Source: Haplomitrium mnioides
Taxonomy: Eukaryota > Marchantiophyta > Haplomitriopsida > Calobryales
Assembly (NCBI GenBank): GCA_049999725.1
Contig: JBNGIS010016443.1
Coordinates: forward strand, 1 to 31,753
Direction: 5' to 3'
DNA: 31,753 bases
Of the stretch, positions 1 through 7,469 are shown piece by piece (position 1 is the first letter of the stretch; every line of letters starts with the position of its first letter). The translations under genes were made by a program, and so were the position numbers. Under the pieces are notes generated by a model. It did not search any database. It was given only the letters and a program-made list of their open reading frames with translations, and was not told where the DNA came from.

Positions 1-311
1 TCACTTGAGGTTTAGGATTATAGGATAATTGAAGCGCATCGCTTTGACTGGTGATCGTGAAAGCTTTGACACGTTTTAAATGTTTCGAGAATTGGCTGAA
101 CATTTGATCAATTTGATCATGAGTATGGCCAACCATGAGAAATCCCACCTTGATGTTTTGAAAAACATTCTTGGCAATAAGGAGACTAAGATATCCAAAC
201 ATGATAGAATTTTTATTCTCTCGTGTCATGTTGTCGAGCTGAAGATACAAAGTTGGAGGTAGCGAGCCTCCAAAGTCACATAATATTTTGTTGAGCACAG
301 TAGCTGTCAAA
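1..311. other. Upstream region of copy A, unrecognised
   Basis: This stretch precedes the first recognisable exon of methyltransferase copy A. A 60-codon open frame lies at 80-262 (starting MFRELAEHLINLI) on the plus strand. It ends in TAG and does not match anything I recognise, and it has no counterpart upstream of copies B or C. It could be an untranslated leader, the remains of an extra exon, or chance. By analogy with the other units a divergent partner gene would lie to the left of the window. Confidence 0.3.
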
Positions 312-670
312 TTGGAATCGCTTCTCAAGTTTCCAGCCCTACTAAACCAAAGCCTTATAGGTATTTAGATGTTATCAAGGCTCTAGAGCCTGCAAGATTG
401 GAATGGAAATGGCTAGTCAACTACTGTTTGTTGAGAGACACGGATCACCATCTTTACCTTTTTGTAGGTGAAGGTGAAAAATTCAATTTGGGTCTAGTGG
501 TCCAAATTACAATGATCCGAGAAGGAAAGAAAGCTAACATCGGGTTGCTTGTGTAGGCCCAAGGCTCAATAACATTTTATTCTACAAATCGCAAGCGATT
601 TGATTTTTCAGAATACAAGGAAAGAGATTTATTTGCTGCAAATCTTCAACCGTCAAGGGAAGATGGAAAG
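312..670 (+). pseudogene. Copy A exon 1, conserved unnamed domain
   Basis: In the frame ending at 670 this block reads with one internal TAG (about 554). It contains YRYLDVIKAL, then LYLFVGEGEKF, then LVVQITMIREG, and ends in SREDGK directly before GTGAGT. The minus-strand block at 7470-7829 is clearly homologous (YRYLDVIKAL, LYLFVGEGEKF, VVQITMIREG, KEDGK before GTAAG). Domain boundary and splice donor are therefore conserved between two copies, which supports a real exon. The start is uncertain: copy B opens with ATG-GCA, and the matching position here (near 312) has lost its ATG. I do not recognise the fold or function. Confidence 0.6.
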
Positions 671-730
671 GTGAGTTCCAAAATCTTTTTTCTTATTCCT
701 TTTTCCTTACTTAGTTGTAACTCTTTGGAT

Positions 731-1168
731 GTCCATGCGCGCATGGACTCTGAAGTCTAAGCGGGCATGGACTCTGAGGTCCATATGCACATGGACTCTA
801 AAGTCCATGCACGTATTGACTCTGAAGTCCAAGCGTGCACGTACTTTGAAGTTCTTACGCACGTGGACCTTGAAGTCCATGCGCGTATGGACTATGAGGT
901 CCAAGCGCACAAGGACTCTGAGGTCAAAGCGCGCAAGGACTCTGAGGTCCAAGCGCACAAGGACTCTGAGGTCCAAGCACGCAAGGACTCTGAAGTCTAT
1001 GTGCACATAGACTTCAAAGTCCAATCGCTCTTGGAAGCGATTGGACTTCAGAGTCCATGTGCGCAGGAACTTTAGAAAACGTGCGTGTTTGGACTTCAGA
1101 GTCCATGCGTACATGGACCTCGGAGTCCATGCGCGCATGGACTTTAGAGTCCTTGCAAGCATGGACTT
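731..1168. repeat. 24-bp self-complementary minisatellite, array A1
   Basis: About 18 diverged units of 24 bp; the phrase TGGACT recurs at 744, 768, 792 and 816. The ideal unit is two abutting palindromes, GGACTTCGAAGTCC (14 bp) and ATGCGCGCAT (10 bp), so both strands carry the same repeat. As 24 is a multiple of 3, long meaningless frames with an 8-residue period appear on both strands here. The array lies inside intron 1 of copy A, and related arrays sit in introns of copies B and C. Confidence 0.9.
1010..1060. repeat. Hairpin inside the 24-bp array
   Basis: The segment CCAATCGCT / CTTGGA / AGCGATTGG (1021-1044) is a perfect 9-bp stem with a 6-base loop. With flanking repeat sequence the stem reaches about 20 bp with 3 mismatches. 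It sits mid-array and is not part of the standard unit, so it looks like a local inversion or fold-back junction. Confidence 0.75.
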
Positions 1169-1271
1169 CTTTGTTCAATGCATGCTTTTTTTTTTTTTTA
1201 AGTTCTTGCTTTTCTGCATGTCAGGTCATTATTTTCACTAATGCCAAATTCTTTTCTTTCTTTATTTTCAG

Positions 1272-1643
1272 TTCACTCAGTATTTGACGGATTTTATTGA
1301 TTTGTACAATGACGCAAAGCGGATTGAGCGGGACTTCATCAAGTTCGTCATACAAATCAAAATTCTAAAGCCCAAGCAAGGCGTCAATATTCAACAGCTT
1401 GTGCCGCATCCGAGTGCGGCAACATTCTTGACTCACGCCACAGGGATTTCTTCCCATAAGAAGAGAAAGGAGCCGAAGTCAAGTGAGGCTCAGAAGAAAC
1501 AAAATTTGGCACCAAAAAAGAAGAAACTTGCACCAGCACCTGTTGTTGAGGAGGAGCCAGCCCCCTTAGAATCTACATCAAAGTCTACTTTGTCTGCCCC
1601 CTCATCTCCAACAGCAAGCAACTTGGGGCAAGACTCGGAGTAG
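1272..1643 (+). pseudogene. Copy A exon 2, 5' part: charged linker
   Basis: The frame opens with FTQYLTDFIDLYNDAK and continues into a low-complexity stretch rich in Lys, Pro, Ser and Ala (KKRKEPKSSEAQKK, then KKKKLAPAPVVEEEPAP). It ends at a TAG at 1641. The basic clusters could act as nuclear-localisation sequence, which would suit a DNA-modifying protein in a eukaryote; this is inference. About 80 codons past the stop, the reading frame resumes shifted and leads into the ParB-like part. Confidence 0.5.
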
Positions 1644-1749
1644 GAGCGGAAGCCAGTTCAAGCCCCATCGTTGAGAGCAAAGAGGTAATCCCACAAGGGG
1701 TTCGTACATTTTAAGAAAGAGAGTAGGTGGATCCTCAAACAACTTCTGA

Positions 1750-2601
1750 CGAGGACAAAAATAAGATTAGGGAGTCTGCAATCCAGCACTACATAGTCCG
1801 TGAAGAGACCATTACAATCATGCTGGAAAACCTAAATCTGCCCAAGCTTGGAATGGACAACTGGGGTCCATTCCAAATTCGAGATTAAATGAGGATTTTG
1901 TGGAGCTTCTTGTGCAAAGAATGCTCACCAATAAGTATGCGTATTCTTTCTTCATCATGGTTGTAGACCCAAAGTATGGTCTCAAAGACAAGTCAGAGTT
2001 CGACATCAGGAACCCTGACGATTATTGCTACGAGATTGCAGGAGGCAATCACAGTGTTGTAACAAGGCAACTATTCATTACAAAATATGGAGTAAAGAAT
2101 CCTACTTTGTCGCTCTATAACTGTTACGTGTACGTGGGCTTGACACCAAGAGAGGCTCGTATTTTTGCAATGGATGACAATTACGACCAAAGGTACAGGC
2201 TTGGGATGACGTCTATTCAAAAGGTCGAGTATTGGCATCAACAATTTGTGGAGAGTGGGATGGTTTCATCCCAAAAATTGAAAAGGGAGCTAGTGTTGGA
2301 AACCATGGAGATCAAACCAAAGTCTACACTTGAGAATACAGTGACTTCTCAAGACAATTGGTACCAGCTAGCATTCAGAAGTGGAGAGCTCTGGGATTTA
2401 CAACAGAGCATTTTTTCAATGTGGAAGAAAAACATTGTGAAAGGCCAAAAGCCAAAGGCCAAAGGATCTCTCAAGATGGAGGATATGAAGTGGATGCCTT
2501 AGAGGTCTCTTCAGGATCTTCCAGATGAAGTAAAAATTTCAGTTTTGAAGCGGGTGGAAGCCGGAGAGCTTTTAATGGATGAGATGTCTCAAGAGGCAGA
2601 G
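1750..2601 (+). pseudogene. Copy A exon 2, ParB/sulfiredoxin-like domain
   Basis: After a frameshift near 1880 the longest open stretch (1900-2502, 200 codons) holds FFIMVVDPKYG, then YEIAGGNHSVVTRQL, then GLTPREARIFAMDDN and WHQQFVES. The G-G-N-H-S segment followed by a helix matches the position of the G-E-R-R / G-N-H-R box of ParB/Srx-fold proteins, and the L-T-x-x-E-A-x-x-x-A-x-x-x-N segment resembles the following ParB helix. ParB/Srx folds bind nucleotides or nick and bind DNA; phages often pair them with DNA methyltransferases. The frame continues past a TAG at 2500 (DLPDEV, VEAGELLMDEMSQE) into the scaffold gap. VEAGELL aligns with copy C at about 14686, proving that the coding region continues through the stop. 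I call the domain on motif shape alone. Confidence 0.55.
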
Positions 2602-2701
2602 NNNNNNNNNNNNNNNNNNNNNNNNNNNNNNNNNNNNNNNNNNNNNNNNNNNNNNNNNNNNNNNNNNNNNNNNNNNNNNNNNNNNNNNNNNNNNNNNNNN
2701 N
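2602..2701. other. Scaffold gap of 100 N
   Basis: Exactly 100 undetermined bases, a conventional placeholder rather than a measured length. It hides the end of exon 2, its splice donor and the start of the second 24-bp array of copy A. Confidence 0.98.
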
Positions 2702-3012
2702 TCCATGCGTGCATGGACTTTGAAGTTCAAAAGCAAATCGACTTTCAAGTCTATGCGTGTATGGACTTCGAAGTCCAAACATGCAATGACTTTCAAGTCC
2801 CTGCCTGCATTGACTTCAAAGTCCATGCGAGCATAGAAGTCCAAATGCACAAGGACATCGAAGTCCATGTGCGCATGGACTTCGAAGTCAAAGCGTGTGT
2901 AGTTATGGAAGTCCATGCGTGTATTGACTTTGAAGTCTATGTGTGCTTGGATTTCAAAGTCCATGCGCACATGGACTTCGATGTCCTTGCACGCATGGAC
3001 CCTAAAATGTAC
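2702..3012. repeat. 24-bp self-complementary minisatellite, array A2
   Basis: The same 24-bp unit as at 731-1168 (GACTTCGAAGTCC alternating with ATGCGYGCAT-like segments), about 13 visible units with drift. The left end is lost in the gap. It occupies intron 2 of copy A; the next exon begins at 3065 after an AG. Collapse of such an array is a likely reason for the assembly gap beside it. Confidence 0.88.
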
Positions 3013-3064
3013 CTTTCAATGTTTTAATCACTCTCTAATATTTTCGTTTCGATTTTTGTGCGAG

Positions 3065-3619
3065 GGGACAAAACATTTAAACGAAAACTAGTAAAGAAAC
3101 TGACAACAATTGCGAAAGGAAGGAAGAAATCTGGGGTCAAGAAAGCCTCTGAAGATCAAGACCAGCCTCCCACGTTGGTCTCTTACCTCTTGCTTTTCTT
3201 CTCCACTGCCAAAAGGCTAGAGAGTGGAAAGCATGGCAACAAAGTGGTGTTGCATCTCTCACAACAAAAGGAGTTGTGAGAGACGAAGAAGAAAATTTAA
3301 TGTCTTATGTCGATGGTCTCAACATGGCATTTTATCAAGTCCATGAGGAGGCCAACGCTCGACAACTGAAGAGCCTTGTGAAACCTAGGTGTTTCACTTT
3401 GGCTGTTGCTAATATTCCTTACGGGTATAACCTAAAGGAATGCAAGCATGATGACTCGGAACCATTTTCAAAAGATGACATTTTTGATATGGTATCATCT
3501 TTTGTGGCTGTAACAACTTCAGAGTTTTGGTCTTTTGTGATCATTCATTCTTTGCAGCAGTTTGGCATTGTCAAGGATGCCATTTCTGAAGTCTGTTGTG
3601 CAATCGATCACGACATCTG
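3065..3619 (+). pseudogene. Copy A exon 3: linker and methyltransferase motif IV
   Basis: The block starts with GDKTFKRKLVKKLTTIAKG, conserved in copy C (about 15132). It shifts frame near 3220, then reads CQKAREWKAWQQ and VDGLNMAFYQVHEEAN, and reaches VANIPYGYNLKECKHDD. N-I-P-Y-G (3411-3425) stands where the catalytic D/N/S-P-P-Y/F/W motif IV of N4/N6 methyltransferases is expected. Copy C has D-T-P-Y-E there. Downstream EPFSKDDIFDM and FWSFVI are also shared with copy C. The exon ends DHDI plus a split TGG codon at a GTGAGT donor. Confidence 0.65.
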
Positions 3620-3697
3620 GTGAGTTGTTCTTTTTTATTTTTTATTTCTCTTGAATTTTTGTTACAATGTTTGATTTGATTGTTTATCTTTTTGTAG
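3620..3697 (+). other. Copy A intron 3 (78 bp)
   Basis: GTGAGT donor and a T-rich TTTTTGTAG acceptor. Removal restores a TGG codon and joins motif IV to the QKP/motif I exon. The donor is conserved at 15698 in copy C, while the acceptor AG is AT there (15803-15804). Confidence 0.65.
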
Positions 3698-4316
3698 GGA
3701 CAAAAGCAATATTCATCATTCCGATGGTCCCAGAATCGTACATGCCCACGAGTATTGGATGGTGAGCTACTAGACAAAGAAAGGAAAGAGGAACATACGC
3801 CTTTTCAATTTGCAGCCTTCTTCTGCGACCGGACTTCCTCGGCAGATTATGTGGAGTTTATTTAGCTGCCCTGCAATTTTGGCAAAGCTTAAACATCCAG
3901 GAGATGATGCTCATGTGAATGTTTATCAAAAGCCGCAGACTCTCTACAAATTTTTTATTGACCATATATCAACAGAGCAAGATTGGATCCTTGATCTCTG
4001 CTCTGGGTCTCGCATAAGCCTTGTTTATACTTTAAAGCTGATGCAAAACTGCATTGCCGTGGAATATGATAGACGTTAGTCTATTTATATTCCTCAGAGG
4101 GTTTTGGAGATGGCTTCCTTGCCATCCGATGTGACTAAGTCGCAGATAGTTTTTGCTTACCACAAGGAACCTATTCCTCCTAGTACTGCAAGTGCTTCTG
4201 GTGACTCTGTTGTAATATCGGAGAGTAGAAAGTCTCGACAGGATTCTCTAGTGGCTGCAAATGCTCAGCCTGTAGATTTAGATGACACAGTTTCTCTCAA
4301 AGAGGATAGAGTCTGA
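3698..4316 (+). pseudogene. Copy A exon 4: QKP motif and methyltransferase motif I
   Basis: The exon opens with DKSNIHH and RIVHAHEYW, hits a TAG near 3770, and shifts frame. From about 3810 it reads LAKLKHPGDDAHVNVYQKP, the site of the H-P-T-Q-K-P motif that precedes motif I in beta-class enzymes. After QTLYKFFIDHISTEQDW comes ILDLCSGS, aligning with the AdoMet-binding D-x-F-x-G-S-G-T loop, and CIAVEYD, the acidic end of the next strand that contacts AdoMet. The last glycine of the loop is Arg here and Asn in copy C. After a TAG at 4077 the same frame continues for 79 codons as an acidic/Ser-rich tail to TGA at 4314. Length and order fit the C-terminal half of a beta-class enzyme. Confidence 0.7.
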
Positions 4317-4343
4317 GGACCTCTTTGAACACTTTGTATCATT

Positions 4344-4349
4344 AATAAA
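4344..4349 (+). promoter_or_regulatory. Polyadenylation signal AATAAA, copy A
   Basis: AATAAA lies 28 bases after the stop of copy A and is followed by a T-rich stretch. Copy C has AATAAA at the same relative place (16444-16449), so this probably marks the 3' end of the transcript. Confidence 0.5.
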
Positions 4350-4523
4350 ATTTATTTTTTCCAAATCTTTATTTGCCAAAGTTTCATATTGTTGCTCTTT
4401 CAATCTATTTCAAGTCTTTTCATCACGATTCAGTTTAGTGCGCCTAAGAATAAGTTGACTCAATTGATAGTCTAAGAATGGTTTGAACTCAATTGCTAAT
4501 CTAAGAATGATTTGGAGTCTTTG

Positions 4524-4857
4524 CACATTGTTTAGTGTCTTTGCGCATTAAGGCTTTGTAGTTCTTGTTCGGATTCCTTGCGCGCTTAAGCTGTAAGGTT
4601 ATTGTTTAGAGTCTCTGCACCAGTTGGTCAAATGGTTCTTGTTCAATGTCTATGCGTGCATAGGCTATAGGGTTCTTGTTTAGAATCTTGGCGTGTAATG
4701 GCTCTAGGGTTCTAGTTCAAAGTCCATGCGTGCATAGCTTCATTGTTCTTGTTCAGAGTCTAAGCACGCATAGGATTTAAGATTCTTGTTCGGAGTCTAT
4801 GCATGCATAGGCTTTACGGTTCTAGTTTGGAGTCTATGCTTGCATAGTATTTGTTAG
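4524..4857 (+). repeat. 37-bp tandem repeat, methyltransferase arm of first unit
   Basis: Eight clear units start at 4561, 4598, 4635, 4672, 4709, 4745, 4781 and 4819, giving periods of 36-38. The unit begins GGTTCTTGTTCGGAGTCTAT and continues GCGTGCATAGGCTTTA. Weaker copies extend left to about 4524. The unit contains the palindromic GCATGC / TGCGTGCA core also seen in the 24-bp repeat. There are no unique spacers, so it is not CRISPR-like. Confidence 0.9.
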
Positions 4858-5090
4858 CTACGATGCTCAAAGTCAGGTTCAAAGTCCTTACACGACCGGA
4901 TATTTACGTGTTCATGTAGTTTTTTTCCACCAAAAGATATATGTTTTATTTCATTTATGATGAATTTAGTTTATTCACAATAGTGTCAAGTTTTTTTAAA
5001 ATATTTGAATAACCAAAAAAAATTCTTGCGCACATGGATGTTTTTGAATGCCAAATCACCAAAAAAAAATTTCGACTGCCAAGTGAAATA
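4858..5090. other. AT-rich subterminal region of first unit
   Basis: No gene is visible. The segment at about 4938-4990 (ATATGTTTTATTTCATTTAT and on to TTATTCACAATAGTG) is homologous, on the opposite strand, to 18100-18170, and more weakly to about 17330-17370 before the TIR of copy C. It is therefore the conserved 3' flank of the methyltransferase arm. Confidence 0.5.
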
Positions 5091-5130
5091 GGAACTCAGT
5101 AGCGGTTCCTAGTGCAAAGTAGCGGTTGTT
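5091..5130 (-). repeat. Terminal inverted repeat, methyltransferase-arm type (T1)
   Basis: Read inward on the minus strand from 5130 it begins AACAACCGCTACTTTGCACT and continues AGGAACCGCTACTGAGTTCC. It contains an internal direct repeat of AACCGCTACT 20 bp apart. It matches 17893-17932 almost base for base and 17629-17590 well. Immediately outside it lies the interior of a gypsy reverse transcriptase, so the end is abrupt. Confidence 0.75.
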
Positions 5131-5480
5131 CCTTGAATTTGATCAAACAAATCATCCATTATAGGTAATGGATATTCAAATTTCATTGTTGGTTAGTTGA
5201 GTGCTCAATAGTCAATACACATCCTCATACTCCCATATTTGTTTTTCACAAACAATACTGGTGCACCATAAGGAGAGATGCTTGGCTGAATAAACCCCTT
5301 CTCTAACAATTGAGCAATTTGAGATTTGCATTCCTCGAGTTCATGAGGAGTCAATCGATATGGTTCTTTGCATGGTGGAATACTTCTTGGAATAACCTCA
5401 ATCTTGTGATCAATGCATCATTTTGGTGGCAAGACATGAGGTAAATCATTGGGAAAGACATGGTGAAGCTCCTTCAAAAT
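5131..5480 (-). pseudogene. Gypsy reverse transcriptase, N-terminal part
   Basis: The minus strand encodes EPYRLTPHELEECKSQI, then LLEKGFIQPSISPYGAPVLF, then GSMRMCIDY, a TGA, and PLPIMDDLFDQIQ. These are the conserved early blocks of gypsy RT. The part with the catalytic Y-x-D-D is absent because the element ends at 5131. A stop follows CIDY and another lies just after. Confidence 0.88.
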
Positions 5481-5689
5481 ACCTTAAAAATCGTGAGGAA
5501 CTTTATTATTTGAGTCCTCCTTATCAACTGTGAGCTAATGTATAAGCATTAAAAACCTTGTATCTTGCCTTTTGATTGAATGTGCTCCAATCACATATAA
5601 AGGTAGGTGCTTTAAATGAGGTCGTACTTGATCTCCCCCAATCTTTCATTAAGATGTCATGAGTGTTTCCTTTCGCCAATCTACTTGCA

Positions 5690-5950
5690 GGTTATATCTT
5701 TGTAGTCATTTCATTCCAAGAATTGCATCATATGTGGCCAATGTCGTGATCTTACACTCCAAATTCTCTTTATAGTTGCCTATATGTAGAGGTATAGTTT
5801 GAGACAAGCATTCAATAGACTCACTTTGGCCATTTGCCATTTCAACCACCTTGTGCTCTTCTTTTTCAATTGGCAACTTCAGCTTCAAGGCTATCGCTCA
5901 TGATAGATAATTTTCTTCCACCTCGGAGTCCACCAAAACTCTTATTGCTG
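5690..5950 (-). pseudogene. Gypsy retropepsin-like protease
   Basis: The minus strand reads IRVLVDSEVEENYLS (about 5945 downward), a stop, then LKLPIEKEEHKVVEMANGQS and TYDAILGMK. D-S-E replaces the expected D-S/T-G active-site triplet. ILGMKWL-type sequence is the usual C-terminal block of plant gypsy proteases. Confidence 0.75.
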
Positions 5951-6174
5951 ATTCTTCCATTCATCCATCAACCACAATTAGTCCTCCATTTTTTTGTTTT
6001 TCTATGTAGTATATTTGCTTTTGTCGAAACCTTTCCTCACCTTTCTTCTTTATCCCATCAAAACCACGAGGTTTTTTTATTGGTGCTCATCATTTCCCTG
6101 ACTTTCTTCATCTTCTTCGTTGTTGACATTGTGAAAAGGCCGTTGAAACACTCGCACTTGATTGCGTCATACTG

Positions 6175-6235
6175 CTTTGCAACTTGATGCATGTGTCTTA
6201 TTCAACCACAATGGTAACATGTTCGTGTTTCTTAC
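6175..6235 (-). pseudogene. Gypsy gag zinc-knuckle remnant
   Basis: The minus strand reads CYHCG, a stop, then IRHMHQVA. This is a C-x2-C-x4-H-x4-C knuckle with the last Cys lost and a TGA inside it. Position just upstream of protease fits gag. The gag sequence between this and the LTR is too degraded to follow. Confidence 0.55.
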
Positions 6236-6706
6236 CGTTCTTAAGTTATACTTTCTATAGCATTGTGTGGTACTCATGGTTGTTTATTGGGGCAATTGAA
6301 ATCTCTTCTTCTAATATGTCTCAACTCCATATGTATGGGACCATAATTCCCATCATGAGAGTGTTTCATCTCGATTCCATATCAAAAACCATAAAATCAT
6401 CCCTAGAATTGTATACAAAAATTTGACGAAATAAATGTTTGTCAATGTTAAACACACAAATATTGAAAGGACTTAATAGAAGAATTCTAGGAGGTACAAA
6501 TGCTCCTCTATCTATTAGCTACCATAGTATCAAGTCAAACTTCTTATCTCCATTCATAAAGGATGGGATATCCCTTATCCTTTACTCATGAAAACTTGAG
6601 GGTTTAACTCTCATGGAGTTAATGCAAAGTACAGATTCCACTACTCCAAAAGGTCTTTAATGCTTCTGCAAAAAGGGGTAATCCACACTTCTTTCAAGAA
6701 GATCAA

Positions 6707-6718
6707 GCTCTAATACCA
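6707..6718 (-). promoter_or_regulatory. Primer-binding site, initiator-Met tRNA type
   Basis: The minus strand reads TGGTATTAGAGC, one change from the plant iMet tRNA 3' end complement TGGTATCAGAGC. It stands one base inside the LTR edge, as in plant LTR retrotransposons. Confidence 0.8.
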
Positions 6719-6719
6719 T

Positions 6720-7152
6720 TGTAACACTACACACATACATTATATATAAGTTAGCACAAACACATATAAGAGAAGCGCACAAGGAACTTCAAAAACCCAC
6801 AAGGTAAGATATGCCAAACAAGGCACTCTCCCTTCTTTATATACTTGATAGAAAGCTCTTTTCTTACATAGATAGAGGAACCCCATTGGTTCCTTTTCTA
6901 TAATCTTCTAATTAGACTCTTCTTTTCTCTCTTGCTCTGATTGGACCACCCTTTACTTTTATTCTCCTTCTACCACGTGTCCTTATCTTTTGAACTTTCC
7001 ATCTCTTTAGTTCTACTTCTGCCATGTGTCTTTTTCTTTAGAACCTTCTCTTTACTTTAATTCTGTGCTTGCTACGTGCTCTTATTTAGACTCTCTCTTT
7101 CACTTTAATTCATTGACTTTCTCTCCTCTTGCCACGTGTCCAACTCTCTACA
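6720..7152 (-). repeat. Gypsy 5' LTR (433 bp)
   Basis: Bounded by TGTAACA at 6720 and TCTACA at 7152, i.e. TG...CA on the minus strand. A TATATAAAG box on the minus strand lies at about 6834-6843. The LTR contains four spaced ACGTG-type motifs (about 6973, 7022, 7074, 7133), each in a 50-60 bp diverged repeat, which resemble plant G-box/ABRE promoter elements. Its partner LTR is missing. Confidence 0.75.
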
Positions 7153-7154
7153 AT

Positions 7155-7190
7155 AACAACCGCTTTTTACTACTCTAGCTTAGTAATAGC
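7155..7190 (+). repeat. Terminal inverted repeat, left end of unit 1
   Basis: AACAACCGCT is identical to the first 10 bases of T1. The next 25 bases (TTTTTACTACTCTAGCTTAG) are only loosely similar. It lies 2 bases outside the gypsy LTR edge. Confidence 0.5.
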
Positions 7191-7259
7191 TTTCTACACA
7201 TAGTTGACACTATATCTTACTTCATTTTTTGCTATGGCTTGCTAAAGTTAGTGACCATT

Positions 7260-7425
7260 ACACACGCAAGGACTCACAAGTCCATTAGCGTAATGACTCA
7301 CAAGTCCATGTGCGCATGGACTCCTAGGTCCAAGCGCGTATAGACTCCCAAGTCTATGCGCACATGGACTCCCAAGTCCATTTTTACAAGAATTCATGAG
7401 CCCATACGCGCATTGAGTTCCGAGT
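7260..7425. repeat. 24-bp minisatellite, copy B intron
   Basis: About seven units of the same 24-bp repeat (GGACTCCCAAGTCCATGTGC, GCAT and variants). They lie downstream, in minus-strand sense, of the exon 1 donor of copy B at 7465-7469. Placement in the same intron as array A1 supports an inherited rather than random insertion. Confidence 0.85.
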
Positions 7426-7469
7426 CATTCCAAAAAGAAAACAAATGAAAAACAGTTTTAATATCTTAC

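Larger units (their letters stand above)
671..1271 (+). other. Copy A intron 1
   Basis: The donor GTGAGT follows exon 1 and a T-rich tract ending in TTTTCAG precedes exon 2. The splice keeps the frame open (GK then FTQYLTDF). Most of the intron (731-1168) is the 24-bp minisatellite. A poly-T run lies at about 1187-1199. Confidence 0.6.
312..4316 (+). pseudogene. ParB-like / beta-class DNA N4/N6 methyltransferase gene, copy A (broken)
   Basis: This is the longest copy of the gene. I see four exon blocks: about 312-670, 1272 to at least 2601 (end hidden by the gap), 3065-3619 and 3698-4316. Exon 1 joins exon 2 in phase 0 (GTGAGT at 671, AG at 1270-1271). Exon 3 joins exon 4 through a split TGG codon (GT at 3620, AG at 3696-3697). 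Parts in order: an N-terminal domain I do not recognise, a Lys/Pro/Ser-rich linker, a ParB/Srx-like domain, then methyltransferase motif IV, a QKP motif and motif I. Motif IV before motif I is the beta-class order. The copy is dead: TAG at about 554, TAG at 1641 followed by a frameshift, a frameshift near 1880, TAG at 2500, a frameshift near 3220 and TAG at 4077. Family knowledge: such enzymes transfer methyl from AdoMet to adenine N6 or cytosine N4. Fusion to a ParB-like domain is inferred from order in one transcript, not proven. Confidence 0.65.
5131..7152 (-). mobile_element. Ty3/gypsy retrotransposon fragment, minus strand
   Basis: In transcription order from 7152 downward it has a 5' LTR, a primer-binding site, a short gag remnant with a degenerate zinc knuckle, a protease and the start of reverse transcriptase. 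The sequence stops at 5131 inside RT, directly against TIR T1. Gag is much shorter than usual (about 450 bp between LTR and knuckle), so the element is internally deleted as well as 3'-truncated. There is no integrase, RNase H or second LTR. The lineage cannot be fixed from this part; the integrase fragment at 18.4 kb could be from a related element. Confidence 0.85.

Noticed and set aside
707-1241. Long open frames on both strands with an 8-residue period
   Set aside because: They follow from a 24-bp (8-codon) self-complementary repeat in an intron; every frame gives the same kind of peptide. Not genes.
2471-3027. Frames running through the N gap
   Set aside because: They are made of undetermined bases and of the same 24-bp repeat; not coding evidence.
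312-4316. DIRS-type retrotransposon, which can also carry a methyltransferase domain
   Set aside because: No tyrosine recombinase, RT or RNase H is linked to the methyltransferase copies; the RT fragments nearby are ordinary gypsy and copia.
4524-4857. 37-bp repeat considered as a CRISPR-like array
   Set aside because: Units abut with no unique spacers and the genome is eukaryotic; it is a minisatellite.
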